This document shows, piece after piece, positions 46,342 through 56,268 of a stretch of 64,000 nt of DNA. Each line of letters starts with the position of its first letter. The first letter of the stretch is position 1. The position numbers and the translations under genes were made by a program. The notes beneath the pieces are model-generated. The model was not told the DNA's origin, did no database searches, and was given only the letters and a program-made list of their open reading frames with translations. The DNA comes from Roseateles_B sp041906185 (GTDB lineage Bacteria; Pseudomonadota; Gammaproteobacteria; Burkholderiales; Burkholderiaceae_C), in NCBI GenBank assembly GCA_041906185.1, contig JAYRJQ010000010.1, positions 156,416 through 220,415 on the forward strand, written 5' to 3'.

Positions 46342-49300
46342 TCAGATCTGCGGATCGAAGCGCGTCCAGCGGCGCCGCCCGCCGCGCTTGGCGCGGTACA
46401 GCGCCTGGTCCGCGTGGCTCAGCAGCATCTCCGGCGTGCTGGCCTCGCTGGCCTGCAGCGTGCTGCAGCCGAGGCTCAGGCTCACGTGCGGGCCCGCAGC
46501 GGACTTGGCGTGCGGGATCGCCAGGGCCTCGATGGCCTCCAGGCAGGCCTGCGCCAGGCGTTCGGCGGCCGGCGCTTCCGTGTCCGGCAGCAGCAGCGCG
46601 AATTCCTCGCCGCCGTAGCGCGCCACGAGGTCGCTGCCCCGGCTGGCCACGCCCTGCAGCAGCTGGGCCACGGTCTTGATGCAGCGGTCGCCTTCGAGGT
46701 GGCCGTAGTGGTCGTTGAACTGCTTGAAGTGGTCGATGTCCAGCATCAGCAGCGACAGCGGCGTGCCGTGGCGCAGGCTGCGTCGCCACTCGATGGCGAG
46801 GCGCTCGTCGAAGGCGCGGCGGTTGGCGATGCCCGTGAGGCCGTCGCGCATGCTCATCTGGCGCAGCTCCTGCGTGCGGCGCTCGACCTTCTCCTCCAGC
46901 TGCTCGTACAGCCGCGCATTGGCCAGCGAGATGGCGGCCTGCGAGCTCAGCAGCTCCAGCGTCTGCTGGTGGCGCGGCGTGAAGGCGTTCTCCAGCTGGC
47001 GGCTTTCGAGGTAGATGACGGCCGCCAGCTTGCCCTGGTTGAGCACCGGCAGGCACAGCACGGACTTCGGCTGGAACTGGCGCAGATAGCGGCTCTGCGC
47101 GAAGCGCTCGTCCTCGGCGGGCCGGTTGAGCCGCTGCGTGCGGCGGCTGAGCTTGGTGAATTCGATCAGGCTGCTCGGCAGCAGCGGCTCGGTCCCGCGG
47201 TTGATCTCGTCCAGCGGGCGCGCGATGCGGCTCGAGACCAGGCGGTGATGCTCGTCCACGCCGCCCACGACCTCGACGATCAGGCGGCCTTCGTCCTCCA
47301 GCACGATGGCGCCGCGTTCGGCGCCGGCGTTCTCCAGCAGCACGCCCAGCATCTGCGGGAGCAGTGCGTCGAGCTGGATCTCCTGGGTGAGCAGCTGGTT
47401 GGCCTTGAGCAGCGAGTGCAGGTCCAGGCGGCTGATCTGGTCGAGGGAGTCGCGGTAGGTCGGGCTGCTGCGGCTCTGGCTGCTCAGCGAGCCGCGGGCG
47501 TTCGAGAAGGCCAGGCCGGGCCACTGCGCCTCGAGCTGGCGGCATTTCACGACGGCGCCCCACTGGCGGTAGTGGTAGTGCGCCTCGCGGATGAAGTTGC
47601 GGGCCAGCTGCGGCTGGCTCTTGGCGGTCCAGTAATCGGCGTAGAGCTCGTTGGCCAGCGCCGCACAGGGCGTGAAGCCGCTGGCCTGCGCCTGCTCGAC
47701 GGCCTGGCTGTAGAAGCCCATCGCCGCGTCGTCCCGGCCCTCGGCACGGGCCAGCTCGGCGGCGATCAGCAGCTGCTTGTGCAGGAAGTTGGTCTCCCCG
47801 TGACGCGCCCAGGTCTCGAAGCGTGCCAGGAGCTGGCGGGCGGTCTCGAGCGGCGCCTCATCGGCCGGGAAGCCGCTGCGCAGGTGGCCGAGAGCCGAGT
47901 AGAAGCTGCTCTCGACGAGCGAGGGGCTGTCCGGCAGGCACAGCGCGACCATGGGCAGCAGGGGCAGGGCCTGGCGCCAGCCTTCGGCGTCCCGCAGCAG
48001 GTAGCTGTGGCGCAGCCTTGCCGCGACCATCAGCGCCAGCGGAATGCTCGGCTGCAGCGGCTGGGCCGCCAGCAGCGCGCTGGCGCGGCAAGCCTCGGTG
48101 TCGAAGCTCAGAGGCGACAGCGTGCGCCCGGTGAGCGCCAGCAGCGGCTGCAGCACCCCGTGGCGCAGCATGGACTCCGTCACCGGCTGGCGCGTCTTGC
48201 TCAGGAACTTGAGGCCGCGCTCGCAGTGCACCTCCAGCTCTTCCAGCGGCGTGCCCAGCGCGAAGTGGTTGACGGCGCTCAGCAGCGCGCAATAGCCCGC
48301 CGCCAACGGATTGGTGCCGCTCTGGCCCAGCTCCCATCCCAGCTCGACCTGGTGGATCGCGGCGGACAGCGGCTCGCACCAGTGCTGGTAGAAGGCGCTG
48401 AAGTACTGGTAGACGCTGATGCGGAAATACGCCGCGCCGCGCCGTTCGGCCAGCAGCCGCGCGAGGTGGCCAAGCGCGTAGCACTCGGTGTAGGGCCGCT
48501 GCATGACCGAGCGCGAGGTCATGTGCGCCACGTAGGCGATGCAGCTGAGGTCGCTCTGGCCGTGCGCGAGCGTGGTGCTCATCATGCGGCAGGTGTTCAG
48601 CACGAAGGCGGCAAAGCGGCTGGTCTGGTAGCTCGCGTAGGACAGCGCCATGCACAGACGCATCTCGAGCAGGGCGCGCGGCTCGTGCATCTCCGGCGCG
48701 CGCAGAATCGCGTCCTCGCCCTGGCTGGCCAGCTGCTGCTCGGTGGCCTCGAACTCGCCCGGGAACAGCGCCTGCGCCGCCTCCTCCGTCGCGGGGAAGG
48801 GGCGGCCGATCTCCTCCAGCGCCTTGAGCAGCACCGTGAAGGCATCGCCGAAGCGGCCCTGGATGTGGTACTGCTCGGCCTGCACCAGGCCGAGCAGGGC
48901 GCGCCCGTCGCCCGTGGGGCAGGCGGCCTGGGCCAGCGGGTAGAGGCGCTCGGCGGCATTGAAGTTGCCGGCCAGGTACTCGGCCTCTGAGAGCTCGCGG
49001 AACAGGGTCAGCGTGCCGTCCGGGTCCTGCTGCCAGGCATCGTCCGGCAGCAGCGCGTGGGCGTGCCGCAGGAAGTCCACGGCGGTGGCATGCGCCGAGG
49101 CGGCCTTGGCCCGCAGGCCGGCGCGCAGATTGAGCTGGCGCAGCGTGGCCAGCTCCTGCGGCTCGTGCATCAGGCCGCGGCCCGCGTTGAGGCAGGCCAG
49201 GATGCTGAAGAGCCGCTGCTCGCGCTGGGTCTCGTTGCTGGCGGCCAGCAGGCGGCGCCCGCAGCGCAGTTGCAGCGCGGCAAGATCATGCAGCGGGGTC

Positions 49301-51366
49301 AGGTCATGCGCGGCCTGCTGCACGCGGTCGTGCAGGAAGCGGTAGCGTGCCTCGGCCAGCAGCGCCGGCGTGCCGGTGAACTTGTAGCCCTCGTCCAGGG
49401 GCAGCACGAGGCTGGCCTGCAGCGCGGGCCACAGCGCGCGGGCGCAGGCGTCGGCGTCGAGGTCGCTCACGGCCATGAGCTCGCTGAGCGAGAAGCTCTC
49501 GCCGAGGTGGGCCGCATTGGCCAGCAGGCGCTGCGTGAGCGGGGCGAGGCCGCGCATGCCGTCCAGCATCAGCGTCACGACGTTGTCCGTCATGTCGCGC
49601 TGGCGGATGCGGGTCATGTCCCAGGCCCATCGCCCGCTGCGGCGCTCGTAGCGCAGGTCGCCCAGGGCATGCAGGCGGCGCAGGAACTGGTTCAGGAAGA
49701 AGGGGTTGCCGCGGGTCTTCTCGACACACAGCGCGGCCAGGGCCTCGATGTCCTCCGGGCTGCTGTGCAGGCTGTCGGCGATGAGCTGCGAGACATGCCC
49801 GGCCTGCAGATGGTCCAGGTGCAGGCGACCCGGCGCTGGCACGCCGGCCTGGCGCAGGCTCAGCAGCATCTGCTGCAGGGGGTGGCCGTCGTCCACCTCC
49901 TGGTCGCGGTAGGCCCCGACCACCAGCAGGCAGCAGTGGCCCTCCGGGTCGGACAGCAGGTGCTGCAGCAGGCGCAGGCTCGGTCCGTCCACCCATTGCA
50001 GGTCGTCGAGGAACAGCGCGACGGGGTGCGCGCTGCCGGCGAGCGCACGGGTGAAGGCGGCGAAGGCGAAGTGGAAGCGCTGCTCGTTCTCGGCCGCGGG
50101 CAGCGCGGGCAGGGCGGGGATCTCCCCGATGAGCAGGCTCAGCTGCGGCAGCAGCGCGGCCACGGTGCCGGCCGTGTCGCCCAGGGCCAGGCGCAGGGTG
50201 TCGCGCCAGTAGCTGCGGCGCTCCTCGCCCTCGGAGGCGAGCAGCTCGACGAAGGGCTGGAAGGCCTGGCACAGCGCGGCGTAGGGCTCGTTGCGGCGGT
50301 ACTGGTCGCACTTGCCGCGCAGGAAGTAGCCTCGCCGCGCCAGCACGGGCCGGTGCAGCTCGGCCACCAGGGCGGTCTTGCCGATGCCCGAGGCCCCGCT
50401 GACGAGCAGCAGCTCCGCCCGCCCGGCCGTCGCGCGCTCGAAGGCGGCGAGCATGGCGGCCGCCTCGGACTCGCGGCCGTAGAGCTTCTGGGCGATGCAG
50501 AAGCGCTCGGGGGTGTCATGCCGGCCGAGCTCGAAGTCGTCGATGTGGCGGCGGTGCGCCCACTCGCGCGCGCATTGCTCGAGATCCTCCAGAAGCCCGT
50601 AGCTGCTCTGGTAGCGCTCGTCGGGGTACTTGGCGAGCAGCTTCTGCACCACGCGCGAGAGCGGCACGGGGATGCTCTCGTCGAGCAGGTGCAGCGGCGT
50701 CGGCATCACGGCGAGCTGCGCGTGCAGCAGGGCCATCGGGTCGCTCAGCAGGAAAGGCCGGCGGCCGGCGAAGAGCTCGTACAGCGTGATGCCCAGCGAA
50801 TAGAAGTCGCTGCGGTAGTCCACCTCGAGACTGGTGCGGCCCGTTTGCTCCGGGGAGATGTAGTCGAGCGTGCCGCGCAGGCCGGGCCCCGGGGGCGCCT
50901 CCTCGCGGTCCAGCGGGGAAGACAGCGCGAAGTCGCAGAGCTTCAGCCGCATCTGGCGCAGGTCCACCAGCACGTTCTTGGGCGCGACATCGCCGTGGAT
51001 CAGGCGGTGGGCATGGACGTCGCTGAGCGCGCGGCACAGCTGCAGGGCCAGGCCCAGCTTCTCGCCGAGGTCCAGGTGCTGGCCCTCGATCAGCTGGGCG
51101 AGGCTGCTGGTGGCGAAGGCCTCCATGGCCAGCACCAGCTTGCGTCCGTCCTGGTGCAGGGCGCGTGCCTTGATCACCCACTCGGAGTCGATCGATTGCA
51201 GCGTGTGGTACTCATGGCGCCAGCGGGCCAGCAGCTCGGGGGCCGGCTGCTCGCTGTCGGGGTACTTGAGAACGACACGCTCGCCGTCCGGCGCCACGGC
51301 CGCTGCCACCACGGTGTCGGCATTGGCGTAGATGACGTCGGTCTGGCGGTAACCGGCAATGAGCAT
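46342..51366 (-). CDS. Multidomain signalling protein: Ser/Thr kinase-like, AAA ATPase, TPR-like, GAF, diguanylate cyclase (GGDEF)
   Basis: 1674 residues from the ATG at 51366. Domain order: protein kinase fold (about 10-270; Lys34, Asp126 in HGDVAPKN, Asp145 in CDFALS), AAA/PknK-type ATPase (Walker A SGASGIGKTAL, Lys330), a long helical TPR-like middle (about 600-1270), GAF domain (about 1320-1490), a coiled-coil and a GGDEF domain with RYGGEEF at about 1583-1589. The GGDEF has the RxxD inhibitory site (RGSD) five residues before GGEEF, so active and feedback-inhibited cyclic-di-GMP synthesis is expected. The kinase is atypical: HGD replaces HRD, alanine replaces the catalytic-loop lysine and DFA replaces DFG. 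Cytoplasmic; no membrane segments. Role presumably in stress or surface signalling. Confidence 0.9.
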   Translation of the reverse strand: MLIAGYRQTDVIYANADTVVAAAVAPDGERVVLKYPDSEQPAPELLARWRHEYHTLQSIDSEWVIKARALHQDGRKLVLAMEAFATSSLAQLIEGQHLDLGEKLGLALQLCRALSDVHAHRLIHGDVAPKNVLVDLRQMRLKLCDFALSSPLDREEAPPGPGLRGTLDYISPEQTGRTSLEVDYRSDFYSLGITLYELFAGRRPFLLSDPMALLHAQLAVMPTPLHLLDESIPVPLSRVVQKLLAKYPDERYQSSYGLLEDLEQCAREWAHRRHIDDFELGRHDTPERFCIAQKLYGRESEAAAMLAAFERATAGRAELLLVSGASGIGKTALVAELHRPVLARRGYFLRGKCDQYRRNEPYAALCQAFQPFVELLASEGEERRSYWRDTLRLALGDTAGTVAALLPQLSLLIGEIPALPALPAAENEQRFHFAFAAFTRALAGSAHPVALFLDDLQWVDGPSLRLLQHLLSDPEGHCCLLVVGAYRDQEVDDGHPLQQMLLSLRQAGVPAPGRLHLDHLQAGHVSQLIADSLHSSPEDIEALAALCVEKTRGNPFFLNQFLRRLHALGDLRYERRSGRWAWDMTRIRQRDMTDNVVTLMLDGMRGLAPLTQRLLANAAHLGESFSLSELMAVSDLDADACARALWPALQASLVLPLDEGYKFTGTPALLAEARYRFLHDRVQQAAHDLTPLHDLAALQLRCGRRLLAASNETQREQRLFSILACLNAGRGLMHEPQELATLRQLNLRAGLRAKAASAHATAVDFLRHAHALLPDDAWQQDPDGTLTLFRELSEAEYLAGNFNAAERLYPLAQAACPTGDGRALLGLVQAEQYHIQGRFGDAFTVLLKALEEIGRPFPATEEAAQALFPGEFEATEQQLASQGEDAILRAPEMHEPRALLEMRLCMALSYASYQTSRFAAFVLNTCRMMSTTLAHGQSDLSCIAYVAHMTSRSVMQRPYTECYALGHLARLLAERRGAAYFRISVYQYFSAFYQHWCEPLSAAIHQVELGWELGQSGTNPLAAGYCALLSAVNHFALGTPLEELEVHCERGLKFLSKTRQPVTESMLRHGVLQPLLALTGRTLSPLSFDTEACRASALLAAQPLQPSIPLALMVAARLRHSYLLRDAEGWRQALPLLPMVALCLPDSPSLVESSFYSALGHLRSGFPADEAPLETARQLLARFETWARHGETNFLHKQLLIAAELARAEGRDDAAMGFYSQAVEQAQASGFTPCAALANELYADYWTAKSQPQLARNFIREAHYHYRQWGAVVKCRQLEAQWPGLAFSNARGSLSSQSRSSPTYRDSLDQISRLDLHSLLKANQLLTQEIQLDALLPQMLGVLLENAGAERGAIVLEDEGRLIVEVVGGVDEHHRLVSSRIARPLDEINRGTEPLLPSSLIEFTKLSRRTQRLNRPAEDERFAQSRYLRQFQPKSVLCLPVLNQGKLAAVIYLESRQLENAFTPRHQQTLELLSSQAAISLANARLYEQLEEKVERRTQELRQMSMRDGLTGIANRRAFDERLAIEWRRSLRHGTPLSLLMLDIDHFKQFNDHYGHLEGDRCIKTVAQLLQGVASRGSDLVARYGGEEFALLLPDTEAPAAERLAQACLEAIEALAIPHAKSAAGPHVSLSLGCSTLQASEASTPEMLLSHADQALYRAKRGGRRRWTRFDPQI

Positions 51367-51593
51367 CGGATGAGGGGAGGAGCCTGGAACAGACCACCCG
51401 ACGCTCCTCCTGGCAGAAGGCGGCGGGCGCAATAGAACAGACGAGAGAGTGTCGCAAATGACTGATGACAGTCAGCAGGAAAACACCGATGGAGTTCGGG
51501 GTTTCCGACGGCACAGCGAATTTTTCCCGCTGCCAGGCTCGGCGGGGGCTGGCCGTGGCTTCAAGAGCGCCTCAGCCAGGCGTCAGGGCGGGC

Positions 51594-53039
51594 TCAGTGC
51601 TGCAGCAGCCGCCAAGTCGCCAGCGTGATCAGCAGCACGAGACCCCAGCCCGGCCGCGAGCCGTTCGCGCCCGGGCCGTCCCGCCAGGCGCCGGGGCTGA
51701 AACGCCCGCGGCGCTGGGCCGAGGCCCAGCACAGGAAGCCGGCGACCGCCTCGGCGGCCTGCGCGCCGGGCATCGCCGGGCTCAGGCGCGTGCCTTCCGA
51801 TGCCGCGGGCTCCCGGGTATGCAGGGCATGAAAGGCCTGAAGACGGCCCTCGTGGTGCCGGTGGTAGACCTCCTGTCGGTACAGCCGGTTCAAGGCGGCA
51901 GAGGGCAGCGAGATCCGCGTCGTCCACAGCCAGGAGGTCTTCTCGAGCCGTAGACCGTCGTCCCGCACCTGCAGCGTCCAGCGTCGGGTCAGCCCGTGTG
52001 CAGCGACGCCCAGGCAGGTCAGCACGCCGAGCAGGGAGGGCCCGTCCAGGCCGCCACTGCGCCGAGCGATTGCCCATCCGCCGGCCATCAGCAGCGCGAG
52101 CAAGCCCACCTTGCGCCACGCGCGCGGCGCGAAGTCCAGGACCCCTGCCTGCGGCCATTCCCGCCAGCGGACGCCCGCGGGCAGGGGCGGCGGTCGGGTG
52201 CCGGCGGGCTGGGGCGGGATGTCGATGGCCGGCGGCGGCGGCGGAAGGCGGGCGAAGCGGTCCGGCGCTGCCTGGCCGGTTCCCGCCACGAGTCCCGAGG
52301 GCCCACCACAGGCGAGCACCTCGGGCAGCCCCTCCCGCACCGGCACGCCGTAGTCCTGCAGGATCCGGCCGCCCGCCGTGCGCAGGCTCAGTCGCCACGC
52401 CACGAGGTCGCCGCCGCGATGGCTGCCATCGGGCGGGGCATCGGCAGGCAGGGTGAGGTGCGCGCGCAGCCGCAGGCCGCCGGGGCCGAGGTCCTGCAGC
52501 TGCGCCGGCGCGTCCAGGCACTCCACCTCCCGCTCGGGGGAGCCGGAGCTGCTCTCGTCGATGCGATGCTGGCTGAGGCACCAGCGCGGGGTCTCGCCGG
52601 CGGGCCAGCTCTCGATGGCCCGGCGCGGCAGTTGCAGTTCGACCTCGAGGACCTGGCCCGCGCGCGGCCGGGCCGGGCGGATCTGAAGGCGCGAGCCCTG
52701 GTATCGCCAGGCCAGCCAGCTTTGATGCCAGGCCTCCCATAGCAGCGTGAGCCCGATGCCCACGAACATCAGACAGAAGGGCGGCGCCCAGAAGGGCAAG
52801 GGCTGGTGAAAGCTCAGGGCGGCCAGGGGAAAGGCGATCCCGTTCCAGAAGATCGCCCCGAGCCACAGCAAAGCCGGGCGGCGGCGGGAGCTCAGCTGGG
52901 CTGCCGGGGCGCCCGGGTCCGGACCGTCGTCCGGCAGGGGCGGCTCGGCAGGGCGGGTATCGAGGTGCTGGCGTTCGGGATGCTTCGTGGGCTCGAGCCT
53001 GAAGTCCCGCACCTTGTTCTTCTTGTTGTCATGGTGCAT
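51594..53039 (-). CDS. Membrane protein of unknown function
   Basis: 481 residues. A charged N-terminus (1-50), two membrane segments (about 55-75 and 80-100), a central soluble region of mixed strands (about 110-270), one or two more membrane segments near 310-345, and a hydrophobic C-terminal end. The paired early segments with a following beta region are reminiscent of DUF3592-type proteins, but I cannot confirm that. No catalytic motif. Lone gene between acnB and the kinase gene, on the minus strand. Confidence 0.7.
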   Translation of the reverse strand: MHHDNKKNKVRDFRLEPTKHPERQHLDTRPAEPPLPDDGPDPGAPAAQLSSRRRPALLWLGAIFWNGIAFPLAALSFHQPLPFWAPPFCLMFVGIGLTLLWEAWHQSWLAWRYQGSRLQIRPARPRAGQVLEVELQLPRRAIESWPAGETPRWCLSQHRIDESSSGSPEREVECLDAPAQLQDLGPGGLRLRAHLTLPADAPPDGSHRGGDLVAWRLSLRTAGGRILQDYGVPVREGLPEVLACGGPSGLVAGTGQAAPDRFARLPPPPPAIDIPPQPAGTRPPPLPAGVRWREWPQAGVLDFAPRAWRKVGLLALLMAGGWAIARRSGGLDGPSLLGVLTCLGVAAHGLTRRWTLQVRDDGLRLEKTSWLWTTRISLPSAALNRLYRQEVYHRHHEGRLQAFHALHTREPAASEGTRLSPAMPGAQAAEAVAGFLCWASAQRRGRFSPGAWRDGPGANGSRPGWGLVLLITLATWRLLQH

Positions 53040-53127
53040 GGCGCCAGCTTAGCAAGCGGCCAAGCCTGCCTTGTGACGGTGGGATGACACCGCGGGTCCA
53101 GCACGGTTGCCGTGCCCAATGAACAAC

Positions 53128-53158
53128 ACCCTGGCTGCCGCGGGGCAGGCCAGGGTGC
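53128..53158 (-). terminator. Probable terminator downstream of acnB
   Basis: CACCCTGGC (53128-53136) pairs with GCCAGGGTG (53150-53158). Read on the minus strand, the stem is followed by TTGTTCATT, a short T-rich run. It lies 76 bases after the acnB stop. A second small hairpin, GCACGG/CCGTGC, follows at 53102-53116. Confidence 0.5.
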
Positions 53159-53233
53159 TGGGGGCGGCGGCTGGCGCACGGGCCATCGCCGGAGCCGGGC
53201 CCGCACGCCTTGCGGCGCGCGGGCTCAGGCCCT

Positions 53234-55825
53234 TCAGACGTTCACGCTCTTGGCGGTGTCCGCGAACTCCTCGATCTGGTCGAAGTTCAGGTACTTGTAG
53301 ATGCTGGCGGCATCCTTGTTCACGATGCCGACGGCCTCGTGGTACTCGGCGACGGTCGGGATGCGGCCCAGCTTGGAGCACACGGCGGCCAGCTCGGCCG
53401 AGCCCAGGAACACATTGGTGTTCTTGCCCAGACGGTTCGGGAAGTTGCGGGTCGAGGTCGACATCACCGTGGCGCCTTCGCGCACCTGGGCCTGGTTGCC
53501 CATGCACAGCGAGCAGCCCGGCATCTCGGTGCGGGCGCCGGCGGTGCCGAAGGTGGCGTAGTGGCCTTCCTTGATCAGCTCGTTCTGGTCCATCTTGGTC
53601 GGCGGGGCGACCCACAGCTTGACCGGGATGTCACGGGCGCCGCCCAGGACCTTGGCGGCCGCACGGAAGTGGCCGATGTTGGTCATGCACGAGCCGATGA
53701 AGGCCTCGTCGATCGGCGTGCCGGCGACTTCGGACATGAACTTGGCGTCGTCCGGGTCGTTCGGGCAGCAGACGATGGGCTCCTTGATGTCGGCCAGATC
53801 GATCTCGATCACGGCGGCGTACTCGGCGTCCTTGTCGGCTTCCAGCAGGTCCGGCTTGGCCAGCCAGGCTTCCACGGCCTTGATGCGGCGCTCCAGGGTG
53901 CGCTTGTCCTCGTAGCCGTCGGCGATCATGTTCTTCATCAGGACGATGTTGGAGGTCAGGTACTCCTTGATCGGTTCCGGATTCAGCTTGATCGTGCAGC
54001 CGGCGGCGGAGCGCTCGGCGGAGGCGTCGGACAACTCGAAGGCCTGTTCCACCTTCAGGTCGGGCAGACCTTCGATTTCCAGGATGCGGCCCGAGAAGAT
54101 GTTCTTCTTGCCCTTCTTCTCGACGGTCAGCAGGCCGGCCTTGATGGCGTACAGGGGGATGGCATGCACCAGGTCACGCAGCGTGACGCCGGGTTGCATC
54201 TGCCCCTTGAAGCGCACCAGCACCGATTCCGGCATGTCCAGGGGCATCACACCCGTGGCGGCGCCGAAGGCCACCAGGCCGGAGCCGGCGGGGAAGGAGA
54301 TGCCGATGGGGAAGCGGGTGTGGGAGTCGCCGCCGGTGCCGACGGTGTCGGGCAGCAGGAGGCGGTTCAGCCAGCTGTGGATCACGCCATCGCCCGGACG
54401 CAGGGCCACGCCGCCGCGGTTGCTGATGAAGGCGGGCAGCTCGCGGTGCATCTTCACGTCCACGGCCTTGGGGTAGGCGGCGGTGTGGCAGAAGGACTGC
54501 ATGACCAGGTCGGCCGAGAAGCCCAGGCAGGCCAGGTCCTTCAGCTCGTCGCGGGTCATCGGGCCGGTGGTGTCCTGCGAGCCCACGGTGGTCATCTTGG
54601 GTTCGCAGTAGGTGCCGGGGCGCATGCCCTTGCCCTCGGGCAGGCCGCAAGCACGGCCGACCATCTTCTGGGCCAGGGTGTAGCCCTTGCCGCTGTCCAC
54701 CGGGGCCTTGGGCAGGCGGAACAGGGTGGAGGCGGGCAGGCCCAGGAATTCGCGGGCCTTGCCGGTCAGCGAGCGGCCGATGATCAGGTTGATGCGGCCG
54801 CCGGCGCGCACTTCGTCCAGCAGCACTTCGCTCTTGAGCGCGAAGGTCTCGACGACCTCGCCGTTCTTCACGATCTGGCCGGCGTAGGGCAGCACGTCGA
54901 TGACGTCACCCATCTCCAGCTTGCTCACGTCCACCTCGATGGGCAGCGAGCCGGAGTCTTCCTGCGTGTTGAAGAAGATGGGGGCGATCTTGCCGCCCAG
55001 CGTCACGCCGCCGAAGCGCTTGTTGGGCACGAAGGGGATGTCCTCGCCGGTGGCCCAGATCACGCTGTTGGTGGCGGACTTGCGCGAGGAGCCGGTGCCG
55101 ACGACGTCACCCACGTAGGCGACCAGATGGCCCTTCTTCTTGAGGTCCTCGATGAACTGCATCGGGCCGCGCTTGCCGTCTTCCTCGGGCTTGAAGGCCG
55201 CGTCGGGGCGCGTGTTCTTCAGCATGGCGAGGTAGTGCATCGGGATGTCCGGGCGGCTCCAGGCGTCCGGAGCGGGGGACAGGTCGTCGGTGTTGGTCTC
55301 GCCGGGCACCTTGAAGACGGTGACGGTGATCTTCTGGGCGACTTCCGGACGCGAGGTGAACCACTCGGCATCGGCCCAGCTCTGCATCACGGCCTTGGCG
55401 TGGGCATTGCCCGCCTTGACCTTCTCGGCGACGTCGTGGAAGGCGTCGAACATCAGCAGCGTCTTCTTCAGGCCGGCCGCGGCGACTTCAGCCACGGAGG
55501 CGTCGTCCAGCAGGTCGATCAGAGGCTTGACGTTGTAGCCGCCGACCATGGTGCCCAGCAGCTCGGTGGCCTTGGCCTTGGAGATCAGACCGACGGCCAG
55601 ATCGCCGTGCGCCACGGCGGCCAGGAAGCTGGCCTTGACCTTGGCGGCATCGTCCACGCCCGGGGGCACGCGATGGGTCAGCAGGTCGACCAGGAAGGCC
55701 TCTTCGCCGGCCGGCGGGTTCTTGATGAGCTCGATCAGCTCGGCCACCTGCTTGGCGTCCAGGGGCAGGGGCGGGATGCCCAGCGCGGCGCGCTCGGCAG
55801 TGTGTTGGCGGTAGGCTTGTAGCAT
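53234..55825 (-). CDS. acnB: Aconitate hydratase B (bifunctional aconitase / 2-methylisocitrate dehydratase)
   Basis: 863 residues from the ATG at 55825 (E. coli 865). N-terminal HEAT-like and swivel domains precede the catalytic core, the AcnB order. Iron-sulphur cysteines are in IGSCMTNIGHF and GCSLCMGN near the C-terminus. It interconverts citrate and isocitrate in the TCA cycle and can act in the methylcitrate cycle. It lies in a TCA block with mdh and sdh but is separated from mdh by a toxin-antitoxin-like pair and two other genes. Confidence 0.96.
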   Translation of the reverse strand: MLQAYRQHTAERAALGIPPLPLDAKQVAELIELIKNPPAGEEAFLVDLLTHRVPPGVDDAAKVKASFLAAVAHGDLAVGLISKAKATELLGTMVGGYNVKPLIDLLDDASVAEVAAAGLKKTLLMFDAFHDVAEKVKAGNAHAKAVMQSWADAEWFTSRPEVAQKITVTVFKVPGETNTDDLSPAPDAWSRPDIPMHYLAMLKNTRPDAAFKPEEDGKRGPMQFIEDLKKKGHLVAYVGDVVGTGSSRKSATNSVIWATGEDIPFVPNKRFGGVTLGGKIAPIFFNTQEDSGSLPIEVDVSKLEMGDVIDVLPYAGQIVKNGEVVETFALKSEVLLDEVRAGGRINLIIGRSLTGKAREFLGLPASTLFRLPKAPVDSGKGYTLAQKMVGRACGLPEGKGMRPGTYCEPKMTTVGSQDTTGPMTRDELKDLACLGFSADLVMQSFCHTAAYPKAVDVKMHRELPAFISNRGGVALRPGDGVIHSWLNRLLLPDTVGTGGDSHTRFPIGISFPAGSGLVAFGAATGVMPLDMPESVLVRFKGQMQPGVTLRDLVHAIPLYAIKAGLLTVEKKGKKNIFSGRILEIEGLPDLKVEQAFELSDASAERSAAGCTIKLNPEPIKEYLTSNIVLMKNMIADGYEDKRTLERRIKAVEAWLAKPDLLEADKDAEYAAVIEIDLADIKEPIVCCPNDPDDAKFMSEVAGTPIDEAFIGSCMTNIGHFRAAAKVLGGARDIPVKLWVAPPTKMDQNELIKEGHYATFGTAGARTEMPGCSLCMGNQAQVREGATVMSTSTRNFPNRLGKNTNVFLGSAELAAVCSKLGRIPTVAEYHEAVGIVNKDAASIYKYLNFDQIEEFADTAKSVNV

Positions 55826-55860
55826 CGGAGGACTCCTGGGCTTGGGTGAGATTCGAAGGC

Positions 55861-56268
55861 TTACAGGGGCTGAGGCACGATCAGCTTCAGGCCCTTGTAG
55901 TAGTCGCGGAAGAAGGCTTCGTCGCGGGTGATCAGCGCCTTGCACTGCAAGAGGGCATGGGCGCCGATCAGGAAGTCGGCAACGACCCGGCCGCGCTGAC
56001 CACCGCGGTCGCGGAAGCGACGCTGCATGTGGCCGGCGCGGACGGCGGCCGCTTCCTGGATGGGGTCGAAACGGATGCCGAACTCGTTGAGGGCATCCAT
56101 GAGGGTTTCGCGGGTGTCGAGCAGGGCGTGCACCTCGGCCACGACCGCCTCGCTGATCACGACCTCGCCCTCGCTGAGGGCCTTGGCCAGCGCCTGCGAC
56201 GAGGCGTCGCCATGCTCGGGATCACCCGTGAGCACGTCGATCAGCACAGAGGTGTCGACAGCGATCAT
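55861..56268 (-). CDS. vapC: PIN-domain ribonuclease toxin (VapC-like)
   Basis: 135 residues. The acidic PIN residues are in place: Asp5 (AVDTSVLIDV), Glu45 (EAVVAEV), Asp98 (VVADFLIGAHAL) and Asp116 (ITRDEAFF). VapC toxins cleave tRNA or rRNA. It overlaps the antitoxin gene by four bases and follows it, the standard antitoxin-first order. acnB starts 35 bases downstream on the same strand, so read-through into acnB is possible. Confidence 0.92.
   Translation of the reverse strand: MIAVDTSVLIDVLTGDPEHGDASSQALAKALSEGEVVISEAVVAEVHALLDTRETLMDALNEFGIRFDPIQEAAAVRAGHMQRRFRDRGGQRGRVVADFLIGAHALLQCKALITRDEAFFRDYYKGLKLIVPQPL

Noticed and set aside
46414..48990. 858-codon plus-strand open frame inside the kinase/GGDEF gene
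   Set aside because: Opposite strand to a gene with clear GGDEF and GAF motifs; low-complexity translation.
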